A stretch of DNA of 64,000 nucleotides from Enterobacteriaceae bacterium 4M9 (GTDB lineage: Bacteria; Pseudomonadota; Gammaproteobacteria; Enterobacterales; Enterobacteriaceae): positions 3,782,001 to 3,846,000 of the forward strand of contig JAADJJ010000001.1 in NCBI GenBank assembly GCA_010092695.1, read 5' to 3'. This document shows positions 35,307 through 43,805 of the stretch, in pieces (the stretch's first letter is position 1; each line of letters starts with the position of its first letter). Under the pieces are notes generated by a model. It made no database searches and was not told the origin of the DNA. It saw only the letters and a program-made list of their open reading frames with translations. Both the position numbers and the translations under genes were made by a program.

Positions 35307-35726
35307 ATGAGAAAGGACCACTTCTCCGCAAATGTGATTGAACAAATTCTCTATTGGATTGACGATCATATTCACGAAAAAATCACTCTGGACGATCTGT
35401 CCCGTATCGCGGGCTATTCCAAATGGCATTTGCAACGGATGTTTTATGAGCAAATGTCCATCACCGCTGCCAGCTATATCCGTCACGACAAGCTGCATCG
35501 TTCGATTCGCGATCTGAAATTTGGTGATTGCTCGATTATTGAGATAGCCGAAAAATACAGCTTCAGCTCACAACAGTCGTATACGCGCACCTTTAAACAC
35601 GTGATGACCTGTACGCCGTCGCAGTGCCGTGCCAGAAGAAATCATCTTTTTAATGGCCTTGAAGGCGAGCAGATGTGCCAGACGTGTCAGTCGCTTTATT
35701 CTCTGGACATCAAAAGGCCCGAATGA
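35307..35726 (+). CDS. AraC-family regulator of MarA/SoxS/RamA type
   Basis: The 139-residue protein consists almost only of the paired helix-turn-helix DNA-binding domain: ILYWIDDHIHEKITLDD, GYSKWHLQRMF (first recognition helix) and YSFSSQQSYTRTFK (second). This is the layout of single-domain activators MarA, SoxS, Rob and RamA. A C-terminal tail of about 25 residues with CQTCQ is extra. An ATG at 35303 in another frame is only three bases from the SD GGAGGA, whereas 35307 has seven-base spacing and is favoured. Its targets, possibly efflux genes, cannot be read from here. Confidence 0.8.
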   Translation: MRKDHFSANVIEQILYWIDDHIHEKITLDDLSRIAGYSKWHLQRMFYEQMSITAASYIRHDKLHRSIRDLKFGDCSIIEIAEKYSFSSQQSYTRTFKHVMTCTPSQCRARRNHLFNGLEGEQMCQTCQSLYSLDIKRPE

Positions 35727-35934
35727 TGCCAGTGAGCTGCGTTTCCCATCGCCCTGCGGCGGGAAACGCAGCTTCAGCCTTCCACACGCCCTTCCCTGTC
35801 ATTGCTCCCGCTTTTCAATGCACGCTGCGCCGATTACTGACGTTTCAACGACGACAACGGCCCCAAACGTAAAACGCCACAGCAAAAATCGGGTAACATG
35901 AGCGGTATATTTTACACAGAACAGAGTGACCGCA

Positions 35935-36912
35935 ATGTCTGATTTCTCCTTAATTAACCGCCCGCGCCGCCTGCGCCAGTCTGGCGCAATGCGCGCAATG
36001 TTCGAAGAAACCTCCCTTTCTCTTAACGACCTTGTTTTGCCCATCTTTGTGGAAGAGGGCCTTGATGATTACGTACCTATCGAAGCGATGCCTGGCGTTA
36101 TGCGCATCCCTGAAAAGCGCCTGGCTCACGAAATCGAACGTATCGCTAAAGCCGGTATCCGTTCCATCATGACGTTTGGTATTTCTCATCATACAGATGA
36201 AACAGGCAGCGATACCTGGAATGAGAATGGGCTGGTGGCACGTATGTCACGCATTGCCAAACAAACCGCGCCAGAACTTGTCGTGATGTCCGACACCTGC
36301 TTTTGCGAATACACCACGCACGGCCACTGCGGCGTGCTGTGTGAGCACGGTGTGGATAACGATGCCACCCTCGTCAACCTCGGTAAGCAGGCGGTGGCCG
36401 CCGCCAGAGCCGGTGCAGACTTCATCGCGCCGTCAGCGGCAATGGATGGACAGGTACAGGCAATCCGCCAGGCGCTGGACGCTGAGGGCTTTACCCAAAC
36501 GGCAATCATGGCCTACTCCACCAAATTTGCCTCTTCATTTTACGGCCCGTTCCGCGAAGCCGCGGGTACGGCACTAAAAGGCGATCGCAAAACCTATCAG
36601 ATGAGCCCCATGAATCGCCGCGAAGCTATTCGTGAGTCGCTGCTGGATGAAGCTCAGGGGGCCGACTGCCTGATGGTGAAACCTGCCGGTGCCTACCTGG
36701 ACATCGTGCGCGATATCCGCGAGCGCAGTGATTTACCGCTGGCGGCCTACCAGGTGAGTGGAGAATACGCGATGATCAAGTTTGCTGCACTGGCAGGCGC
36801 AGTTGACGAACGTAGCGTAGTTCTGGAAAGTCTGGGCGCTATCAAGCGCGCAGGCGCGGATCTGATCCTGAGCTATTTTGCACTCGATGTCGCAGAGCAA
36901 AAACTGCTCTGA
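35935..36912 (+). CDS. hemB: Delta-aminolevulinic acid dehydratase (porphobilinogen synthase)
   Basis: The 325-residue enzyme condenses two aminolevulinate molecules to porphobilinogen in heme synthesis. The zinc-site cysteines are in SDTCFCEYTTHGHCGVLCEHG; the Schiff-base lysines are in YSTKFASSFYGPFR and DCLMVKPAGAYLD. A GTG three codons upstream (35926) is also in frame, but ATG 35935 matches the family length and has AGAGTGA upstream. A strong terminator follows. Confidence 0.97.
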   Translation: MSDFSLINRPRRLRQSGAMRAMFEETSLSLNDLVLPIFVEEGLDDYVPIEAMPGVMRIPEKRLAHEIERIAKAGIRSIMTFGISHHTDETGSDTWNENGLVARMSRIAKQTAPELVVMSDTCFCEYTTHGHCGVLCEHGVDNDATLVNLGKQAVAAARAGADFIAPSAAMDGQVQAIRQALDAEGFTQTAIMAYSTKFASSFYGPFREAAGTALKGDRKTYQMSPMNRREAIRESLLDEAQGADCLMVKPAGAYLDIVRDIRERSDLPLAAYQVSGEYAMIKFAALAGAVDERSVVLESLGAIKRAGADLILSYFALDVAEQKLL

Positions 36913-36925
36913 ATGCAGCCCAAAC

Positions 36926-36957
36926 AAAAGGCGCCGTACAGGCGCCTTTTTTTATTG
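36926..36957. terminator. Terminator between hemB and wzc
   Basis: The stem AAAGGCGCC / GGCGCCTTT with loop GTACA is followed by seven T residues, 14 bases after hemB. The A-run before it makes it usable for the converging wzc as well. Confidence 0.85.
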
Positions 36958-36985
36958 TTATCACACGTAACCACCACCGCGTGGT

Positions 36986-39148
36986 TTAGTCATGACGATC
37001 GTCGTAACTGTAGTGATGATGTAAACCGTACTCGTAGAAGTTTGAGTAACGCTCCACGGTACCATTCAGAATAGCGCCATTGATCGTCACGCCATTGTTC
37101 ATAAAGCGACGGATACTGGCATCCACTTCTTTCAGGCTGTTGCTCTCAAAACGCGCCACCAGCAGCGAGCAGCCGGCATGCTTGCCGATAATCGCAGCAT
37201 CGGCCACTGCCAGAATGGGCGGGGAGTCGAGCAAGACCATGTCATACTGTGCAGAGAAAGTTGTCAGCATGTCAGCAAAACGCGGATGCATCAGTAATTC
37301 TGACGGCGTGCTGCACTTCGAACCACGAGAAATAAAGTCCAGCCCTTCGACTTCGGTTTTCAACATGACTTCTTCTGGAAGACGAACACCGCTCAGCACA
37401 TCGCTGAGGCCTGGTGCTGAGTTACTGCCAAACGTTTTATGAGAATCACCGCGGCGCATATCACAGTCAATGAGCAGCACGCGCTGCCCGCTCTGAGCAA
37501 ACACAGCCGCCAGGTTGCTGGTGACAAAGGTTTTCCCCACGCCTGGCGTTGGGCCGGAGATCATCAGAACATTGTTATCTGCATTGATCATGGAGAACTG
37601 AACGCTGGTACGCACGTTACGCAGCGCTTCAATAGCCAGATCGGCAGGATCCTTAACAGCCAGTAGCCCATCACTGCCGCGCCTCGGTTTACGAAAGCGT
37701 GGCCTGTACCCGTGCGTCGGCCCTTGCTGCGCACGACTCAGGGGGATATTGGCATATACATTCACACCGTGGGTTTCAAGCTCACTGGCACTCTGAATAC
37801 CGTGGTTAAACAGCATTTTCACCAGCACCAGCGCACAGGAAAGCATGCCGCCCAGTAGAACAAACACCACGACGATCAGCGCCTTTTTCGGCTTCACGGG
37901 CTTTGTTTCGGTCACGGCATTATCAACAATACGTACGTGCCCAACAGTACTTGCCTTGCTTATCTTCAGCTCCTGCTGCTTATTGAGCAACTGCATATAC
38001 ACTTGTTGCGTCGACTCAACGTCGCGTGTCAGGCGCAGGATCTCTTGCTGTGTTCCCGGCATCGATTCAACACGTTGATTGAGCTTGTTGCGCTCCTGAA
38101 TCAAGGTCTTGCGCTTTTCATTCAATGCTCGGTACGCCGGGTGCTCGCGGGTATAAAGCTTGGAAATCTCCGCTTCTTTGAAGGTCAACTCATTCAGCCC
38201 GGCTTCAACGTTCACCATCGTATCAAGCACGCTTTTCGCTTCCAGAGAAAGATCGACCGATTCATTTTTCTGGCGAAATTGATTGAGTTTGTCTTCAGCT
38301 TCGTTAAGTGAAGCGCGAATTTTGGGCAACTGATCGTTAACGAACACCAGACTGCGCTCAGCTTCCTCCGATTTCCAGTCGATGTTCTGCTGTAAATAGT
38401 TGCGCGAAATGCTGTCCAGTACCTTACGAATCAACGTCGGATCTTCGCCTTCATAGGTCAGCTGCATCACGCCGGTGTCTTTACCCTTATCCGCAACAGA
38501 AAACTTCTGCAGTAGCGATTCGACCGCGGTCTGCACCTGCAGTTTTTCTATGCGAAATACGGTACCGGGTTCAGCCTGTATATCGCTAACCAGTAGAGTC
38601 AGGGCATCGTTTTCCAGCAGCTTGCCGACTTCTCCGTTTACAGAGTGTCCTTCGGATAGCGTCACTTGATACGTCGTGGGTGACAGTACGGCCAGCGTCA
38701 GCTGCGTATTGGTAAAGGTGCCGTCGATAACCAGCCGGGAAATCGCAATTTTGCCATCTTCAAGATTGAACAAGCGCGCGATGGCGTTGCCAATGAGCGG
38801 CAGGCGTTTTTCCTTAACCCGTAGGTCCAGCCCCAATTCCTGAACGGTTTGGCCAACCACCATACGGGATTTAATAATTTCAACTTCGGCACCGGACTGC
38901 ATACTTTTATCAGAAAGTATGTTCGACAGATCGCCCAACAGCGAACTGCTGTTATTTTTATCGATTTGAATTAGCGCATTCGCCCGGTATACCGGGGTAG
39001 TACAGCTAACATAAACCAGTCCCAACAGAAACGAGGCCAGCACGGTGAGGATGATGACCCATTTATGATCCAATAATGAAAACAGAAGCTTGCCTAAATC
39101 CAACTCCCGCTCGCCTGAATCACTGGTCAGACGCTGTTGCATTGTCAT
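36986..39148 (-). CDS. wzc: Tyrosine kinase Wzc (polysaccharide co-polymerase)
   Basis: The 720-residue inner-membrane BY-kinase controls polymer length and export of capsule or colanic acid. The N-terminal Wzz domain has its first membrane helix at about residues 33-52; a long periplasmic coiled coil follows (about 260-400), and a second helix lies near 425-445. The cytoplasmic kinase has Walker A SGPTPGVGKTF, Walker A' VLLIDCDMRRGD and Walker B VLLDSPP. A C-terminal tyrosine cluster, ERYSNFYEYGLHHHYSYDD, is the autophosphorylation site removed by Wzb. It is the last gene of the operon. Confidence 0.94.
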   Translation of the reverse strand: MTMQQRLTSDSGERELDLGKLLFSLLDHKWVIILTVLASFLLGLVYVSCTTPVYRANALIQIDKNNSSSLLGDLSNILSDKSMQSGAEVEIIKSRMVVGQTVQELGLDLRVKEKRLPLIGNAIARLFNLEDGKIAISRLVIDGTFTNTQLTLAVLSPTTYQVTLSEGHSVNGEVGKLLENDALTLLVSDIQAEPGTVFRIEKLQVQTAVESLLQKFSVADKGKDTGVMQLTYEGEDPTLIRKVLDSISRNYLQQNIDWKSEEAERSLVFVNDQLPKIRASLNEAEDKLNQFRQKNESVDLSLEAKSVLDTMVNVEAGLNELTFKEAEISKLYTREHPAYRALNEKRKTLIQERNKLNQRVESMPGTQQEILRLTRDVESTQQVYMQLLNKQQELKISKASTVGHVRIVDNAVTETKPVKPKKALIVVVFVLLGGMLSCALVLVKMLFNHGIQSASELETHGVNVYANIPLSRAQQGPTHGYRPRFRKPRRGSDGLLAVKDPADLAIEALRNVRTSVQFSMINADNNVLMISGPTPGVGKTFVTSNLAAVFAQSGQRVLLIDCDMRRGDSHKTFGSNSAPGLSDVLSGVRLPEEVMLKTEVEGLDFISRGSKCSTPSELLMHPRFADMLTTFSAQYDMVLLDSPPILAVADAAIIGKHAGCSLLVARFESNSLKEVDASIRRFMNNGVTINGAILNGTVERYSNFYEYGLHHHYSYDDRHD

Positions 39149-39166
39149 TCACTATCCCTGAAAAAA

Positions 39167-39613
39167 TTATCGTGACAAAACATTTGCCCATCGCTCAACG
39201 GCCTGGTCCATTTGTCCATAAACGAACTCATAAAACGACGTGCTCTTTTGGTAAGGGTCAGCAATCTCGGTCCGCTGTAGCCAGTGGCCCAACAGCATCG
39301 TTTTACCCCGCACTTCCGGTGCAAGGTGCGTGATATGCTCAACGTGCTGCTTTTCCATCACAAGAATGAGATCGTTTTTACGGCATAATTCGGCCGTCAG
39401 TTGCCTGGCACGGTGCCCCTCCAGCGCCAGGCCATGCCGCCCGGCAAGCGTTGAGGTTACCGTATCTGCCGGGCGCCCCACCACTGCACGGATCCCCGCT
39501 GACTCAATGCGTATATCGCCCTGCCTGCGTTGCAGTAGCGCTTCCCCTACAGGAGAACGACAGATGTTCCCCATGCAGACAATTAGCACCGAACGGATTT
39601 TTAACGACCCCAT
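39167..39613 (-). CDS. wzb: Low-molecular-weight protein-tyrosine phosphatase Wzb
   Basis: The 148-residue phosphatase has the P-loop CMGNICRSP near residue 13 (C-X5-R) and the general-acid DPYQKS near residue 116, the LMW-PTP layout. It dephosphorylates the Wzc tyrosine tail, which is needed for polymer export cycles. Its start overlaps the end of wza by 13 bases and it ends 18 bases before wzc. Confidence 0.93.
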   Translation of the reverse strand: MGSLKIRSVLIVCMGNICRSPVGEALLQRRQGDIRIESAGIRAVVGRPADTVTSTLAGRHGLALEGHRARQLTAELCRKNDLILVMEKQHVEHITHLAPEVRGKTMLLGHWLQRTEIADPYQKSTSFYEFVYGQMDQAVERWANVLSR

Positions 39614-40890
39614 TTTTTCACCCAGCTTGCCACTTCGGTTATGTTGTTGATACCCGTCACAGTTGGCAACAGTTGGTTAACCACACGGTTCCAGCGCACT
39701 ACAGGTGCTGCGGTGACATAAACTACGTCGTACGGCTGTAGCTGGAATTCCGTTCCCATAATCAGTGCGGTAGCATCGGAGAGATTGAGCTGATAGATAT
39801 CAGCAATCTTGCCTTTTGCTACAGGAACGGCGCTGTGCTCATTTACAGAGGTAACAGTTTGCGGAGCAGGCCCGTTGCTCTGGCTGTTCGCACCGCCTGA
39901 CAGCAGCACATCCGCGTTATCAGATGTGGCTTGCGTAGTCTGCTTCATTTCGCCAGAGAGGGTTTCAGACTGGCGAGTTGTACGCTTCGAACGAATCACA
40001 AAAATACCCGTGGCATCCGCCAGATTCTGGGAAAGTCCTTCAGCACCACCAAGTGCTTCCGTCAATGTCATACCGCTACGATCCATGCGCAGCGTAGTCT
40101 GCTTGCTGACTTCACCCATTACGAACACTTTGAGAGCATCATTGCGTGGGATATAAAGAATATCGCCAGGGCTGAGCAGATGGTTTTGCATCAAATCCCC
40201 TTTTTGCATCAGCGCCTGCAGCGAGATACGCTGCTCCTGACCGTTATGTGTGAGTACAACGTTGTGCCAGTCCGCATCTGCCGTCAGGCCGCCTGCTTTG
40301 TTGATAGCATCCAGCACGGTCAGAGGAACGTTAGTAATTGGCTGCTGGCCGGAGGTGACAACCTCACCCGTGACGTAGGCCTTCTGTGAACGAAATGCTG
40401 CCACACTTACGTCAACCTGCGGCTCTTCGATATAGGTTGCCAGTCGGTTAGTAATCAGGCTGCGTACTTCGTCCAGCGTTTTTCCAGTGACTTTCACGCG
40501 CCCGATATAGGGATAAAAAATGGTGCCATCAGAGTTAACCCAGTTGCCGGTATCGCTAGCACTGCGGTAGGTGCCTGCGGGGGTTGTCAGTTCCGGATGA
40601 TCCCAGACGGTCACCATCAGCACATCGCCCGCACCGATGCGGTATTCATAATTCTGCATTGCCAAATCAAGCTGAGGATTGCTGCGAGCGCGCACTTCCT
40701 GCGGGCGCATTTTCTCAATTAGCATTGGTGTCATTGGCAGGACATTGACCAGCTCATCGATATCAAAATCCGCATCCTGCTGCTTAATGACATTTTTTCC
40801 CTGTGTCGAAAGGTGCGTTCCCGGTGCAAATACGCAGCCACTTAACAGCGCTGCTGCAATAAAGACGGGAAGTGCTTTTATCATTTTCAT
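39601..40890 (-). CDS. wza: Outer-membrane polysaccharide export lipoprotein Wza
   Basis: The 429-residue precursor has a lipoprotein signal ending LLSGC (Cys19). PES domain motifs include YRIGAGDVLMVTVWDHPELTTPAG and QVDVSVAAFRSQKAYVTGEV, with SLBB domains after. The C-terminal tail with NNITEVASWVKKW would form the membrane-crossing helix. Compared with E. coli Wza, about 55 extra residues (roughly 305-360; Ser/Thr/Gln/Asn-rich) are inserted before KGKIADIYQLN. ATG 40890 is chosen because GGAA is well placed and it gives a normal signal peptide; the frame is open to 40953. Confidence 0.92.
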   Translation of the reverse strand: MKMIKALPVFIAAALLSGCVFAPGTHLSTQGKNVIKQQDADFDIDELVNVLPMTPMLIEKMRPQEVRARSNPQLDLAMQNYEYRIGAGDVLMVTVWDHPELTTPAGTYRSASDTGNWVNSDGTIFYPYIGRVKVTGKTLDEVRSLITNRLATYIEEPQVDVSVAAFRSQKAYVTGEVVTSGQQPITNVPLTVLDAINKAGGLTADADWHNVVLTHNGQEQRISLQALMQKGDLMQNHLLSPGDILYIPRNDALKVFVMGEVSKQTTLRMDRSGMTLTEALGGAEGLSQNLADATGIFVIRSKRTTRQSETLSGEMKQTTQATSDNADVLLSGGANSQSNGPAPQTVTSVNEHSAVPVAKGKIADIYQLNLSDATALIMGTEFQLQPYDVVYVTAAPVVRWNRVVNQLLPTVTGINNITEVASWVKKWGR

Positions 40891-40949
40891 TGTAAATTCC
40901 ATTTTATGACCAATGAGACCGCTTGCCTCAGCCTGAGGCCATCGCGCTT

Positions 40950-42017
40950 TCATACCTGTTTTTCTTGTGAATGACGCTGCGCTTTTTCGCTTGCCCGTTT
41001 ACTGCGACCTGTAAACCAGAAATAGACGGCAAACAACACCATGAAAAGCGTAAAGCTCACGGACTCATGAACGCCATATACATCAAGCCCGATCCCAACC
41101 AACGCCAGCACCAGTGATGCCGCTGTTATCACACAAAGCGTCAGTTTTGTATTCAGGCCATAGCGCTGCAACACGTGATGCAAATGCTCCCTGTCAGGCT
41201 TGAAAGGGCTATTACCGTTAAGCATGCGGCTAAAGAAAAGCCGGGCCATATCCATCAGGGGAATGGCAATAATCCAGAGTGCAGTCACCGGATAAGCCAC
41301 CGCATGCTCACCCTGCGTGGCAATAATTAAAAACCAGATGACGGTAAAACCAATAACAGTACTGCCCGCATCCCCCATGAAAACACGCGTGCGTGGCCCA
41401 CCCAGCAATCCCAGGTTTGAAAGCAAATAAGGCACCATCGCCACAACGATAGCCAGGCACCAGAACGCAACATCCAGACGTGCGCCGAGATAAAACAGCA
41501 GCGCCAGTGCCCCAAACGTCACACATGAAAGCAGCCCCAGCAGCCCGTTGATACCGTCAACCATATTGAATGCATTAATGGCACCCCAGACTGCCAGTAT
41601 GGTAATGCCATAACTGACAATACCGTGCATCAGCATCAAGCCGGGCAAGATAGCACCAAAAGAGGAGAGTTTGAGTCCGGCAACCATCATCAGCGCCGCC
41701 ACTACCAGTTGTACTAACACGCGAGGAAAAACGGGAAGATCAAAGCGGTCGTCAAGCACGCCAATGATAAGCAGTAAACCAGAACACAGCAGATACCATG
41801 ACTGCCAGGGGAAAGGTTCAGATTGTGACAGGCAAAAAACGATGAGCGCAAACCAGACAGAAATACCGCCAACAAGGGGAATCTCACCCTGATGCAGCTT
41901 TCTAACGTTGGGCTTATCAACAAGCCCTATTTTTATTGCCAGGTAGCGCGTAATTAACAGTGCCAGAAGTGCACTGATAAATACAATCAATAGTTGCGGC
42001 ATGTTATTTATCGTCAT
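40950..42017 (-). CDS. WecA-like undecaprenyl-phosphate sugar-1-phosphate transferase
   Basis: The 355-residue membrane protein has about 11 hydrophobic helices and the WecA/MraY-family motifs: a DDRFDLP pair of aspartates near residue 89, NAFNMVDGINGL near 148, FMGDAGS near 213, and HLHHVLQRYG near 280. Such enzymes load the first sugar phosphate on undecaprenyl phosphate. It is probably a paralogue of the enterobacterial common antigen wecA. It is the first gene of a wecA-like-wza-wzb-wzc operon. Confidence 0.85.
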   Translation of the reverse strand: MTINNMPQLLIVFISALLALLITRYLAIKIGLVDKPNVRKLHQGEIPLVGGISVWFALIVFCLSQSEPFPWQSWYLLCSGLLLIIGVLDDRFDLPVFPRVLVQLVVAALMMVAGLKLSSFGAILPGLMLMHGIVSYGITILAVWGAINAFNMVDGINGLLGLLSCVTFGALALLFYLGARLDVAFWCLAIVVAMVPYLLSNLGLLGGPRTRVFMGDAGSTVIGFTVIWFLIIATQGEHAVAYPVTALWIIAIPLMDMARLFFSRMLNGNSPFKPDREHLHHVLQRYGLNTKLTLCVITAASLVLALVGIGLDVYGVHESVSFTLFMVLFAVYFWFTGRSKRASEKAQRHSQEKQV

Positions 42018-42917
42018 CCTTAATGATAAACTACTTTCTAACTCATTCTGTTTCTGGAAGGTTTATGCCCTGTTTAGCGATAAAATTCTCTTTATTACCT
42101 CATTTAATTAATGAGATTTTTCACATAAAAACAGAATAAATACCGTTACGAAAACAATAAAAAACCAAACACCACGAATGCGATAAAAACAATGTGTTAT
42201 ATCACCATGGCACCATGAGACAGCGAAAAATCTCACCAACTCGGGCTTGTTTAATTTTTTATACTGGTTTTAATTACCACAGCGGGCGGTTCGCAATTCA
42301 TCCTGAAAGCCTGAGGCACCGCATTTGTGAAACAAAAACCCAGGCAAAAACCCGTTACACGCAATATCGGATTAAAGTATTAAAATGCCCCGACACTGTC
42401 AATCGGATTTATCATACAGAAAAATAAAAGTCCTAACAAAAAGCCAGGACGATGGTCAATAATAGCAAAAACGCCTAAAGCAACCCTTTCCTGAACCTTG
42501 AAAAACAACCAGCAAACACTAGTAAAAAGACGAGAAAGAAACTAAACCCTGACGTTCACAATGCAAGATTTTTCTTATAAAAAAATAATCATATTAAAAA
42601 ATTTGATAATAGGCTAAAAAAATAAAAGCAGATGATTAATATCTCTCGCACGCAGAAGCAAAGACAATATTAATCACCAGCAGATTTATCTGAAAACCCT
42701 TTTCACTGCCAGCACCTGGCAAAAAAAACGTCAGGCTCTTAACCTGGGTTGAATAAATAATCGCTTGTGTGTTTGCGCTTTCAGAGAACGCGCTTCAGGC
42801 ATACTTCCCCCAGGCAATACTTAAACTAAACTTATGATACACCTACCTTCTGGTATGCCGTACCCCCCGTGAACACGCATACAAAGTGGTCAATTCAGCG
42901 GCGTGGTCACATTGTCA
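42018..42917. other. Long AT-rich region upstream of the polysaccharide operon
   Basis: These 900 bases separate the iac cluster from the wecA-like gene and presumably contain its promoter and leader on the minus strand. The segment is much more AT-rich than both neighbours. I did not find a JUMPstart/ops element (GGCGGTAGC) or a clear RcsAB box. The short open frames show no family features. A weak hairpin at 42719-42745 may end iac transcription. Confidence 0.5.
42719..42745 (-). terminator. Weak terminator candidate after the iac operon
   Basis: On the minus strand CAGG-TTAAGAG-CCTG is followed by ACG and eight T residues. The stem is short. It lies about 170 bases downstream of the last iac gene. 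Confidence 0.35.
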
Positions 42918-43412
42918 TCATGAAAAACGTACCGACTGCACACCATGATAATCGCGATTAAAATAAATCAGCGCGCCACGATTTTCCCCTGATTTTATGG
43001 CATGAACTTCGCCATAAAACACCGTATGGCTCCCCACGTCATGACAGGCAACAATACGACAGTCAACGCTTACCAGCGCCTCACCAAGTACAGGTGAACC
43101 CGTTACAAGCTCGCGCCAGGTGTGGGTCGAAAATCGCTCTTCCATCCCGATATTACGGTTCGCAAAACGACCTGACAACGCCTGATGCTCAGCGCCCAGA
43201 ACGTTGACACAAAGGATGCCGTTTTGCACAAACTGCCTGTGCGCCCAGGCACTACGGTTAATACAGACCAGTACAGTCGCAGGGGAATCCGTTACGCTGC
43301 AAACCGCAGACGCCGTCATGCCTACCTTACCCTCCTGACCTGCTGTAGTGACTATCGATACTGCGCCGCCTAGCATCGCCATCGCGTCACGAAAAGCCGT
43401 GGTATCCACCAT
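42918..43412 (-). CDS. iacG: Flavin reductase IacG
   Basis: The 164-residue protein is of the FMN-binding flavin-reductase domain family (RutF/HpaC type): FRDAMAMLGGAVSIVTT, GMTASAVCSVTDSPATVLVC and the C-terminal YFNRDYHGV. It would supply reduced flavin to the monooxygenase IacA. It is the last gene of the iac operon, with AAGGGGGG before the ATG. The iac assignment rests on the whole cluster content. Confidence 0.85.
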   Translation of the reverse strand: MVDTTAFRDAMAMLGGAVSIVTTAGQEGKVGMTASAVCSVTDSPATVLVCINRSAWAHRQFVQNGILCVNVLGAEHQALSGRFANRNIGMEERFSTHTWRELVTGSPVLGEALVSVDCRIVACHDVGSHTVFYGEVHAIKSGENRGALIYFNRDYHGVQSVRFS

Positions 43413-43425
43413 AACGTCCCCCCTT

Positions 43426-43785
43426 TTAAGCCTGAATAATCAATTCTCGCCCGGTACGGGCCTCTACACGGCAATACCTCCACAACCTGAATTCCCCCTC
43501 GCCTACTGGCGTAGTGCGAAACAGGTTACAGGCGGCATGGACCGTATCAAGGTCCGGTACATCAGCCAGCAAATAGGTGGTCCACGGCCAGCCTGACGAC
43601 GCCCCGACCATACTCTGGTCATCATCCATATTGCCCAGTACCCTGACGCCGGGAAGCGCCTCAATACCGCGCCACATCTGACCAAACGCCGCCCATACCT
43701 GCTTTGCCTCAGCGGCGGGGGCGTCAAAAAAATTCTGGTTGATAGCGATACAAAACAACACCCGTAACGGTTTTTTTTCACTCAT
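43426..43785 (-). CDS. iacB: IacB-like small protein
   Basis: The 119-residue protein has no clear catalytic motif. It reads as a ferredoxin-like alpha/beta fold with VLFCIAINQNFFDAP, a central SSGWPWTTYLLADVPDLDTV and a C-terminal strand EFRLWRYCRVEAR. Its position directly after iacA and its size match IacB, a protein of uncertain function kept in iac clusters. ATG 43785 is preceded by AGGAGAAGG; the frame remains open 18 codons upstream inside iacA. Confidence 0.75.
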   Translation of the reverse strand: MSEKKPLRVLFCIAINQNFFDAPAAEAKQVWAAFGQMWRGIEALPGVRVLGNMDDDQSMVGASSGWPWTTYLLADVPDLDTVHAACNLFRTTPVGEGEFRLWRYCRVEARTGRELIIQA

Positions 43786-43805
43786 GACCTTCTCCTGTTT
43801 ACTCG

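Noticed and set aside
35303..35341. 12-codon frame overlapping the start of the MarA-like gene as a leader peptide
   Set aside because: Its ATG is only three bases from the GGAGGA sequence, too close for efficient initiation, while the regulator start at 35307 has normal spacing.
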